Origin: Podila epigama | Taxonomy: Eukaryota; Mortierellomycota; Mortierellomycetes; Mortierellales; Mortierellaceae | Reading direction: 5' to 3' | Length of the DNA: 14,627 bases | NCBI GenBank assembly: GCA_015679605.1 | Contig: JAAAVE010000307.1 | Span: forward strand, 8,559-23,185 | In this document: piece by piece, positions 1 through 8,083 of the stretch | How positions within the stretch are numbered: the first letter of the stretch is position 1 | Layout of the letters: every line of letters begins with the position of its first letter | Notes under the pieces: model-generated | The model's input: only the letters and a program-made list of their open reading frames with translations | The model's database searches: none | Told to the model about the DNA's origin: nothing | Made by a program: the position numbers and the translations under genes

Positions 1-149
1 AAAAAAGGCGTGAGTGACTGCTGATCCGTTTCAGGTCCCAAGAAAGGAACTCACTTGGGTTCCAGTAAACCTTTTATTCATCAAACTTCCACCTCCTTCC
101 ATTCATTCATCTTCATTACTCATTCATCCTCACTCATTCATCCTCCCTC
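1..149 (+). promoter_or_regulatory. Upstream region / probable 5' leader of the alanyl-tRNA editing gene
   Basis: This is the short stretch before the first ATG. From about 95 onward it is pyrimidine-rich and built from CATTC/ATTCAT words. The 13-nt unit CTCATTCATCCTC occurs at 119-131 and again at 133-145, ending just before the start codon. I see no TATA box and no part of another gene. It most likely carries the 5' leader and part of the core promoter; the rest lies outside the window. Confidence 0.4.
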
Positions 150-1938
150 ATGACACCCGAAAGCACTGAAGCTACTGCAGCCACTAAGCTGGAACAGGTC
201 CCAGTTGGCCTCCTCACTTGCCAACACACCCCATACCTAAAGACCTTTTCCACCACTGTCCTGTCTTGCTCCAAGAAGCCCAACAAGCAAAAGCTTTATG
301 AAGTTCAACTTCAGGACACAAGTAATAACCCCATTCTCTCTTCAAGAAAAACAACAAATGCACTAATTCAGAATGTGGGATTTACATAACCATGCTCATT
401 CTCCATTGCTCCATTTCTTAAAAAAAAGTTTTATTCCCTGAAGGTGGAGGACAACCTTGTGACTATGGCACTATCAACGAGTCAATTGAGGTCAAGAACG
501 TACAACGAGTCGGCACCAACCATGTCCATCATACCTCTCAGCCAGTAGAGGAAGGTATTGAGGCTCGTCTGGCTGTCGACTGGAAGAGACGGTTCGATCA
601 CATGCAGCAGCATAGTGGACAGCATCTCCTCAGTGCTGTGTTTGAACAACCTGAATTTGGTTGCAACACTCTTGCCTGGTGAGTTTTTGACAGTTTTTTT
701 TTTCTTTCTCCCACGGTGTCCCGCGGTTGGCTGTATTTTGTTTTCTTGCAAGGGCACATTTATGAACCATCATCAATTCTTTCCTTCTCTTTTTTTTTAG
801 GGGTATGAATGACAAGAGGTGCCATGTTGAATTGTCCAAGGCACCGACTCCTGAGCAAATCCAACAGGTTGAAGAACGTCTGAACTTGTACATTCGTCGC
901 AACTACCCTGTACATGTTACCTTCACGGAGACACGTCCACCTACCATGCCCAAGGGTACGTTGGACAAAATTATTTGTGTGTTTTAAAGGGCGCTCCTTC
1001 AGCTTTAATACAACTTGCTTAAAAATTTACGAGATACTTTGTGACTCATCCTATTCTCTCCCCCCTCTTTCATTCTCTCTCACTATCCACCTATCCACTT
1101 AGACTATGTTGGACCCAATGGTGTGTTTAGAGTTATTGAGATTATGGAGGACTTGGATACGATTGCTGAGGAGCAGGATCCGCTAGGACAATATCATGAC
1201 CAAAAGCAAGACGGCCAGAACGACAACACAGAAGCAACCCCACCCAAAAAAGCCCGTCGTCTCGTCCGCCTTGACTACAATCCATGCTGCGGAACTCATG
1301 TCAAATCCCTCAAGGATCTCCAATGCATCAAAATCCTTCACCAAGAGAAGATCCGTGGCGCCAATTGCCGTCTCTTCTTTGTTGTTGGTCAACGGGCTTT
1401 GGATATGCTTCAAGAGACTTATCAACTCACTCGCGATCTCACCACTGTCCTTGCTGCACCCGGTGGACCCGAGACGTTTGTCGATACAGTTGTCAAATCT
1501 CAAAAGCAGAACAAGGAATTTTCTAAGCAAGTCAAGAATCTCTTTAAGGAAGTGGCCATGTACCAAGTCCGGGATTGGTCATTGGAGTTGAAAGAGAACC
1601 AGACAGCGGTTGAAAACGAGGGCTATCTGATCAAACTCCATCGCGAAGACGCAGATATGGACTACTTGGTGACTCTGGCTACGTTGCTCAAGGACCAAGA
1701 TCTGCTCAAGGCCAGCCGTCTTGTCTATGTGCTCTCGACCGGTGACCGGAAGGAGGGTGGTGCCATGGTTATCATTGGACAGAATGATGACCTTGTCAAG
1801 AATGTTGCCCTCGAAGTTGCCAAGCATGTCGAGGTTAAGGGTGGCGGTAAAGGCCGTTGGCAGGGCAAGAGCAAATCCTGGAAAGGATTGGAGGCGGCCT
1901 GGGAGGCTGCCGAAGCCATTGTCAAGGCTTCTGCTTAA
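150..1938 (+). CDS. AARSD1: Alanyl-tRNA editing protein, AARSD1/AlaX type (4 exons)
   Basis: This trans-editing enzyme hydrolyses Ser-tRNA(Ala), and possibly Gly-tRNA(Ala), to prevent mistranslation. Exons are 150-321, 429-678, 801-955 and 1103-1938, giving 1413 nt and 470 aa; all three introns are GT-AG. Joining exons 1 and 2 restores the family motif LFPEGGGQP (59-67). The zinc ligands of the editing site are intact: HMQQH (His115, His119) and CCGTH (254-258, a CXXXH motif). The C-terminal half (about 260-470) ends in the GGGKGRWQGK-type segment seen in animal AARSD1. The protein is longer than human AARSD1 (412 aa), mainly through an acidic/Gln-rich insertion with PPKKARR (239-245) just before the CCGTH motif. 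The start at 150 is the first ATG and fits the N-terminal beta strand. The gene is convergent with the E1-beta gene. The family call is firm; activity is inferred from the conserved ligands. Confidence 0.95.
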
Positions 1939-2151
1939 CCTCATGATTATATATATATCGAATAGAAAAAAAAAAATATTTGTATTTTTTGTTTGAAATG
2001 AATACATAATGATCTATATTTTATAAGACGAAAGAAAGAAAGAAAACTGGACGCTGAAATGAACAATTGCAGAGGAAAAAGAGGAAACAGAGTGTATAAC
2101 TAGCAAGTAAGAAAGGAGAAAAAAGAAAACGAAAGACCCATGACGAACATC
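1939..2151. other. Convergent 3' intergenic region between AARSD1 and E1-beta
   Basis: These 213 bp separate the stop of the alanyl-tRNA editing gene (+) from that of the E1-beta gene (-). The sequence is AT-rich, with a TATATATAT stretch near 1949, an 11-A run near 1967 and four GAAA units near 2030-2044. No canonical AATAAA is present on either strand close to the stops, so both genes probably use variant poly(A) signals. No gene seen. Confidence 0.6.
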
Positions 2152-4291
2152 TTAGAACTTCATGGCGCGCTCAATGCCCTCGGCACAACGGATCATGTCA
2201 GGGACGTGGAACTTTTCAAAGACGAGGGGGAAGGGGGTATCGTAGGAGGTGATACGCTGAATGGGAGCCTCCAATCTCAAGAAGCATCTATTAATTTGTG
2301 TATCCGCGAAAAAATGAGAGACGTTGTTATTATCATTTTCTTGCTCTCTTCTTGTCACTCATGCTCAGCGATGCTCAGGTAAAAATGAAAGAAAGAATGA
2401 CAGTGTGGGGGCGTAACCCGGGCAACTTTGAACGTACCTTTCCATCACAGTGCTTGCAATCTCGGCGGCAAAACCTTGGGTCTTAGGGGCCTCATGGGCA
2501 ATAAGAAGACGGCCAGTCTTGTTGACAGAGTTGCAGACAGTCTCAACATCCCAAGGAAGAATCGAGCGAAGATCGATCAACTCAACAGACAAACCAGGCA
2601 TCTTCTTCTGGGCCAACTGGATCGCATTCTCGAGGACATACAACTGAGCTCCCCATCCAACTATCGTCAAGTCCTTGCCCTGAGTAAGAATCTCAGCCTT
2701 GCCCAAAGGCAACTCATAGTCACCAACAGGCACCATCTCGACTAGATTTTTGTCATGTTGAATTGGAATGAATTGTTAGATTTTCGGAAGGAGACATGTT
2801 TATGTATAACACTGAAGGCATATCAAGGGAGAAAGAAATAAAAAGTAGACAAAGAGAAAGAATGGTGTGTGTGTGTGCGTGAAAATATGACTAAAGAGAT
2901 GAAAAAAGAGAAACTTGAAGCTTACCAGCAGCACGGTAGAGAATCTTGGGCTCCATGAAAATCACAGGGTTGCGGTCGCGGATCGAGGCGAGCAAGAGAC
3001 CCTTGGCCTGGATAGGACTACGGGGAACAACAACCTTGAGACCAGGGGTATGTGCAAAGTGAGCCTCAGGGTGCTGAGAGTGGTAATGACCTCCATGACC
3101 GACAGCACCGCAAGGAGTACGAATGCACAGTCCGCCAACGTTGAATTCTCCTCCCGATCGGTAACGGTACTTGGCAGCCTCGTTGACGAGCTATCCATAA
3201 TCCAAGTTGGAGTATTCAATACAAAGTGTTATTCTGACTGCCATGCATCTTTTTCCAAGTGTACAATAGCGTCGGTATATAGAGGTACAAAGGATACAAC
3301 AAGAAAAAAAAGCAATTGACAAACCTGGTCAAAGGCGGGGAAGATGTAATCAGCAAACTGAATCTCGGCAATAGCAGTCGATCCCATGGCAGCCATACCG
3401 ATTCCAAATCCAGCAATGGCCTGCTCTGACAAGGGGGTGTTGAAAACTCTGTCGCGACCTGTCCAAGAGAATACACTGCTGTTAAAAAAAGATGGCCCTC
3501 TCAAACAGAGATCTTGTAGAAAAAAAAGAAAAAAGCGATCTCTTTCGAAAATAGAAAAAAAAAAAGGGACTTACCAAACATATCTGCGAGTCCCATGGTG
3601 CAACGGAAAACGCCTCCGAAAGCAACATCCTCTCCAAAGACGCATGCAGTGTCATCTGTAGCCAGAGCAATGCTCATAGCATCGTTCACAGCCTGGAAAG
3701 TGTTCATCTTCTTGGTCTCGCCTATTCATGAGCAGATCCGAATATCATGTTATCATCAAAAGTAGAGATGGTTTTAGGGGTGTGTGTTGTCTTTTAACAT
3801 TCTTTTAACAATGAGTCCCCAAGAATAATAAACTGGCATAATAAGAGGAAAAAAAATAAAAAATAGCAAGAACAAAAAAGGTTTTCACTTGATTTGACCA
3901 GACCCCAATTTTGATTTTTGATTTTTGATTTTTTTTTTCTTTTTAAAAACATACCGTTGGCAACACCAGCAAGCTCAGGGTTACGAAGAGCATCGTGATG
4001 CGTGTGCTTGATCAGTTTGGAATTGGCAACACCGGGCATGAATCCTTCAGCAGGTGGTGGTGTACCAGCATTGGCATACAAAGTCTTCATAGAAGTGTGA
4101 AGGTGCTATTTAATTATTTATTTGTGTATTAGTTGAAACAAGTTAACTTGGGCACTTCTTTCATTTTCATATTTCTTAGTAGAAAAAGGAATTCTTCTTA
4201 CCTTGACGGCAGCGCCCTGCTGGATAAAGGACTTTGAGGCAGCGCTCAAGGAGGTGGCCAAACGAGGCGAACGCAAAAAAGTCATGGACAT
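2152..4291 (-). CDS. BCKDHB: Branched-chain 2-oxo acid dehydrogenase E1 subunit beta, mitochondrial (7 exons)
   Basis: This is the beta subunit of the thiamine-diphosphate E1 component that decarboxylates the 2-oxo acids of Leu, Ile and Val in the mitochondrial matrix. Exons in transcript order are 4291-4202, 4105-3955, 3721-3575, 3458-3325, 3190-2926, 2741-2438 and 2287-2152, giving 1227 nt and 408 aa with six GT-AG introns. Residues 1-30 are Arg/Ser/Ala-rich with no acidic residue, a typical matrix presequence. Family blocks in order: [11 protein letters not shown] (110-120, with the Glu that contacts the thiamine pyrimidine), [21 protein letters not shown], then the [17 protein letters not shown] and [11 protein letters not shown] blocks. 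The transketolase C-terminal domain follows, with [11 protein letters not shown] and [10 protein letters not shown]. These match BCKDH rather than pyruvate dehydrogenase E1-beta. A second in-frame ATG lies two codons downstream (4285). The E1-alpha partner is not in the window. Confidence 0.96.
3913..3933. repeat. Heptanucleotide microsatellite in E1-beta intron 2
   Basis: Three perfect tandem copies of GATTTTT (+ strand) lie at 3913-3919, 3920-3926 and 3927-3933 and run into a T tract. They fall within the longest intron of the E1-beta gene (3722-3954, 233 nt), close to its donor. This is probably simple slippage sequence. Confidence 0.8.
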
Positions 4292-4472
4292 TGTGAGATG
4301 ATGTTTATAATTACAGAGTGGAGAGTGAAGAATGAAAGATGGTAATGCAAGATTAGATGAGAGGTGGTGTGGTAATCGTGGTGGAAAGGAGGAAAAGATG
4401 AAGTGTTTGGAATGGATGAGATGAGATGGTGGAGAAGAGGTAGTGTGGAGGAGATTAAAGCGAGAGAAAAGG

Positions 4473-4493
4473 AAAAAAAAAAAAAAAAAAAAA
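4473..4493. repeat. Poly(dA:dT) tract, 21 bp, upstream of E1-beta
   Basis: An uninterrupted run of 21 A on the + strand, read as T in the sense direction of the E1-beta gene, lies about 180 bp upstream of its ATG. Such tracts exclude nucleosomes in fungal promoters. A role here is inferred from position only. Confidence 0.75.
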
Positions 4494-4551
4494 GTGATCT
4501 CAACAATTTTTTTTGGGTTGGGGCCGTGGGAATCTGGAGGGGGGTGAGCCC

Positions 4552-4570
4552 TTTATTTCCCAACTTTATT
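4552..4570 (-). terminator. Tandem AATAAA poly(A) signals of the arrestin-like gene
   Basis: Two AATAAA hexamers on the minus strand occupy 4570-4565 and 4557-4552, about 63 and 76 nt past the stop codon of the arrestin-like gene. The spacing suits cleavage near 4525-4545, just before the T tract of the next promoter. Confidence 0.6.
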
Positions 4571-4632
4571 GTCTGACAATACAGCAAGTGTGGGAAAAAT
4601 TTGAAAATGTTGTACGTGGCATGGGGATCAGC

Positions 4633-6985
4633 TTATGGCTTAAGAGAGTAAGGAGGTGCTGGTGGCGCCGATGGAATGTCCGAGATCCTGTAAGCCTCGT
4701 TCCTTCTCCCGTTCTCTGGCCGACGCATCTGATCTACTCCTGCTGGTGTTGGCGGAGCATACTGAAAGTAATCCAAGGATGCAGGACTCTGTACAGTCGT
4801 CGTAGTTGGAGCAGAACTCGAATCCCAGACGCGTGTTGAACTCCATTCTCCTGGAGAAGCAGGACCAAACCCAACATCAACCGCCTGAGGCGCCGTCGGT
4901 GTCTCGACAGAGATCGCAATGGGGAGTGGTATATTGATCTCAGGTGGCGACATGGACTTTTCTGGAGGGTATCCATAGTTTTCGCTAGATTGCTGGGGAT
5001 GAATTGGTCTCAAAGCCCGTCCATGTCCACCGTTAGGAGGTCGTATCTGTTCTGACGATGAGGACGATTGCCCTGCGTACATTGCAGGATTTGAAGTATG
5101 TGGATGATAAGACCCATTCATGTTTGGATGGCGATAAGGAGGCCCCAAATGAGGGTCACTCCTACTCGGGTGCGGATGGGGTCTTGGATGAAGGCTACTC
5201 GTATTCGTTGGAAAAGGTCTTGGTCCAGAGCTACTGTTCCCCTGACCTGAGTGATATCTCAGGTGATGAGGTTGGTCAGAGTAGTGGTTCGGTTGCTCAA
5301 GGTGTTGTTGAGGCACTGATGGCAAGGGCTTGTCCGACGAATCATTGTGAGAGTGCATGAGGATTGAGCCAGCAAAACTCCTGTTCCTGAAAGCCGGGTA
5401 GATTTCGCGCTGGTTCGTAGGTTGAGGCACCGTCTCGTTCCTCCTGGGCAGCGTATTGAATCCATTAAGAGGGTGCTGCAATAGTTGGGGTGGTGACGGC
5501 GGCGGCGGTCGCGATACCGGTGGTTGGAGCGGCGGCGGCGGTGGTGGTGGTCCGTGGCGTAATACAGTCTCCGGGCTGGTCATGTGCCTCTGCGGTTGCG
5601 ATTCATACCGAGCAATGGCCATAGCTGTCTCTGGACTTGACATTTGTCGTGGACGTGTAGACATCACTTGCCGACTCTGCGGATCAAAAGCGCCCGCCGT
5701 CGTCGTTGGCAAGGATTCCGGAAGAGACGGTGACTGAGTGAGTGGGAGAGGGCGTTGCTGCTCATTGCCCACCTGATGATCAGAAACGGTTCCAATGATG
5801 ATGGGTATTTCGACTTGAAAGCCGCCAGGAGCGAGGAGGATGCGATTGCGCAATTTGTTGTTGACTTTTTTGGGCGATCGCGTCTCGAGGAATGGCACCT
5901 TGAATCTCATGTCGAACAATAACACCAGTTGGTACTGGATGGTAATGATCTTGGTGGTATTCATTGTAGGTAAAGCGTCTTCTGGAATCGTCATCGATAC
6001 CATGATTTTGCCTGTGTGTGTGCGCGACTCGATACGTAGAGCCTCACTCGTCACTGCGATTTTGGTACTGTACTCTTTGGTATTTCTGTAGCGTTCCATG
6101 AGAAAGAAGATAAAGAGGTTTAGAAAAGGATTGAAGGTCTCTTGCTCAATGTCCTGTCCTCTTGCTCGTTCGCTCGAATAAATAAAATAAAAACACTTAC
6201 TCTCCTGCAAGGAAGCTATCTTTGCGCAAAAGTTGAATCCAACAGCCTGGGTTGCGTGAAATCTTTTTTGGATGGTTCAAGTCAATTTCAATTGGGACAG
6301 TCTGGCCATTCAGGAATGCAGACCGCTCAAGCCGCACAGTTGCTTTGGCTGTCTTTTTACCGGTGGGGTCTGGTTCATCCGTGGCCGTGGAGGTGCCGGA
6401 TATGGTGATGGGGTTGGAATAAGGTGGAATCTGGATGTTGATAAGATCCTTGATGGTGATTTGCTTTTCAGTCTTGAGCTCTTGGACCGCACCCAGGAAC
6501 CCAGGACTGGTGATAGCTGCCACCATAAAGTACTTGACTGAACCATGACGGTACTGCGTTATAAAAAAAGAACAAGTTCAACCAAAATGAGTTGTCTCGC
6601 TCAAATGGCCCTTGGGATGGAAGGTTTATTTTTTTTATGTTTGTGCAGAACAAACATTCTGCTCGATTACCTTTCCAGTGGATGGGATATGCAATGATGG
6701 GACAGTGAAAGTAAAGTCCCAGAAATGAGTGCCCTCCTTAATAGTTGCCTCGACAGTGTTGTTGGTATGGCCTTGGAGAACAATCTGCTGATTAAAAATG
6801 TAGGCCACATCCTCAGCCTTTGCAACCTTTGTCGAGACAAGACCGATAAAGTTAATGCGGACACTAGTATACTTGATTGTTGAAGACGTCACAAACTTGA
6901 CCTGCCCTCCAATGTTGTCTCCTGGAAAGAAGAAGCCTGTACGCTGCCGCTCTTCGTCCGTAAAAAGAAGTGTAAGTTTCTTCAT
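4633..6985 (-). CDS. Arrestin-domain protein (alpha-arrestin/ART-like) with long proline-rich tail (3 exons)
   Basis: Proteins of this fold act as adaptors that bring ubiquitin ligases to membrane transporters and receptors for endocytosis. Exons in transcript order are 6985-6671, 6553-6201 and 6085-4633, giving 2121 nt and 706 aa with GT-AG introns of 117 and 115 nt. Arrestin-N features: FFFPGDNIGGQV near residue 20, WDFTFTVPSLHIPS and, directly after junction 1, YRHGSVKYF. Arrestin-C features: SAFLNGQTVPIEID, NPGCWIQLLRKD and, after junction 2, a beta-rich segment ending near residue 323 (VEIPIIIGTV). Residues 324-706 form a disordered tail with seven consecutive Pro (402-408), repeated M(S/T)SPET (371-376 and 391-396) and many His/Ser/Pro. 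The tail has no canonical PPxY; only PPY strings occur, including the extreme C-terminus APPYSLKP. The fold assignment is strong; the cargo and ligase are unknown. Confidence 0.9.
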
Positions 6986-7507
6986 TTGCGCAAGATTATT
7001 ATTTCAATTCGTCAGATGACTGTACGGGATGTAACCACTGTCTTTGACTGAATAAATGAGGTTGAAGTTTGTAATGCGCCCAATAAAAAAGAGAGAAAAA
7101 GAGAAAGAGAGATCCAGAAAAGTGTCATAAAAGCAAAACAATTAATAAAAAATGAGAAGCCGGCAACAAACATTTGATAACGGCTTTTTTTTTTTTTTTT
7201 GCCCTCTATTTGTTGACAACAGCCCACAATCCACCCTGCAAGCCAATTCAATCAATTCAGTAATGTCCAAACAGCGATGACAATGGAACATCTATCCTTG
7301 ACCTCCTTGGCCATCGCCCATCTTTCGCAACAATAAAACATTGTGCTCGAATGAATATGATTTGCCACAAGGCAGAAAAGGTGTAAAAAATGACTGCGGA
7401 AACGCCACTATTGCAACTCTATTGCATTTTTTAAGTTTTCCCACACGGAGAAAACGACGACGAATCATTTTTTTCCATCACACAATTCGATTCAATTGAA
7501 GAAAAAA
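6986..7507. promoter_or_regulatory. Divergent promoter between the arrestin-like and ArsC-like genes
   Basis: These 522 bp separate two divergent start codons. A 16-T run on the + strand (7185-7200) splits the region. A CCAAT word is at 7243-7247 (+), immediately followed by CAATTCA/CAATCAATTCA direct repeats (about 7244-7259). The short reading frames here are low-complexity and match no family I recognise, so I treat the region as non-coding regulatory DNA serving both genes. No convincing TATA box was seen for either gene. Confidence 0.5.
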
Positions 7508-8018
7508 ATGTCAGCATCCAGAGTAACAATCACCTTCTTCCACAACCCAAAATGCAGCACGTCGCGCAACGCTGCCAAGTTACTCGAATCCGAGGCTGCT
7601 GCCAAAAGCAATGCCTTTAGCATCGAAACCATCGAATACCTCAAAAACCCCTTGACACGCGACCAGGTCAAGCACATCCTTGGTTTCTTGGACAGTGAAC
7701 ACCACCCTGAAGTCTACACAACCTTTCTTCGTAAAGACGCTCCCCAAGCATCCTCTGTCAAGGATGTTCAGGATATTCTTGAAAATGATCCTGCACTCCT
7801 CCAGCGACCTCTTGTCGTTGACTGGGACAGGAAGAAGGCTGTCATCGGACGTGTAAGTTTCTCTTTTTGTACGAATGCTTACTTCCCTTTCGTTGCTTAT
7901 TTCAAGCACAAGAAACTAAAATGACTCTCCAATCTGTTTCTCTCTCTCTCTCTCTCATGTGCATACTCTTTTTCATCAGCCTGCCGAAGCTGTCCTCGAC
8001 ATTGTCAAGGATCTTTGA
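7508..8018 (+). CDS. ArsC/YfgD-like thioredoxin-fold protein (2 exons)
   Basis: This belongs to the glutaredoxin-coupled arsenate reductase superfamily (ArsC/YfgD/Spx). Exons are 7508-7852 and 7980-8018, giving 384 nt and 127 aa, close to the family's usual 115-140 aa. The 127-nt intron is GT-AG with a (TC)9 tract. The nucleophile motif NPKCSTSRN (13-21, Cys16) and the three anion-binding arginines of E. coli ArsC are all present: LRK (Arg75), QRP (Arg100) and GRP (Arg115). The last is assembled across the splice junction, giving IGRPAEAVLDIV as in bacterial YfgD. The start is the ATG at 7508; the preceding in-frame codons are only Lys from an A run. There is no signal peptide. No arsenic-resistance neighbours are present, so true arsenate reduction is unproven; a general thiol oxidoreductase role is equally possible. 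Confidence 0.88.
7939..7956 (+). repeat. (TC)9 dinucleotide tract in the ArsC-like gene intron
   Basis: Nine TC units lie 23 nt before the 3' splice site at 7979. They lie where a polypyrimidine tract would act and probably help acceptor recognition. Length polymorphism is likely. Confidence 0.8.
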
Positions 8019-8083
8019 GAAATAACCATGAAAGAAAGAAGAAAAAAAAATCCAGAAATATAAATTGAAATATTTTAAAGATG
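8019..8083. other. Very short convergent 3' gap between the ArsC-like gene and VAC14
   Basis: Only 65 bp of AT-rich sequence (GAAAGAAAGAAG, a 9-A run, then ATATAAATTGAAATATTTTAAAG) separate the two stop codons. Any normal 3' UTRs must overlap on opposite strands. A TATAAATT/AATTTATA-like stretch near 8058-8066 could supply weak poly(A) efficiency elements in both directions. Confidence 0.6.

Larger units (their letters stand above)
4292..4632 (-). promoter_or_regulatory. Intergenic region: 3' end of the arrestin gene and promoter of E1-beta
   Basis: These 341 bp lie between two genes in tandem on the minus strand. The left part (4292-4450) is strongly purine-rich on the + strand (GGATGAGATGAGATGG-like), so it is pyrimidine-rich in the E1-beta leader. 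A 21-A run on the + strand (T on the sense strand) is at 4473-4493. The right part holds the two poly(A) signals of the upstream arrestin gene. No coding region is supported here. Confidence 0.55.

Noticed and set aside
1183-1566. Minus-strand 127-codon frame across AARSD1 exon 4
   Set aside because: It is a shadow of a conserved coding exon and matches no family.
5456-5737. Plus-strand Gly-rich frame inside the arrestin tail
   Set aside because: It is the antisense of poly-Pro codons; the minus-strand frame is continuous with the arrestin domain.
7012-7251. Minus-strand 79-codon hydrophobic frame upstream of the arrestin gene
   Set aside because: The hydrophobicity comes from T-rich non-coding DNA; it contains a Lys run from the homopolymer and no recognisable domain.
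7496-7507. Four-codon N-terminal extension of the ArsC-like protein (TTG start)
   Set aside because: It begins at TTG and adds only Lys from an A run. The ATG at 7508 has a good context and fits the family N-terminus.
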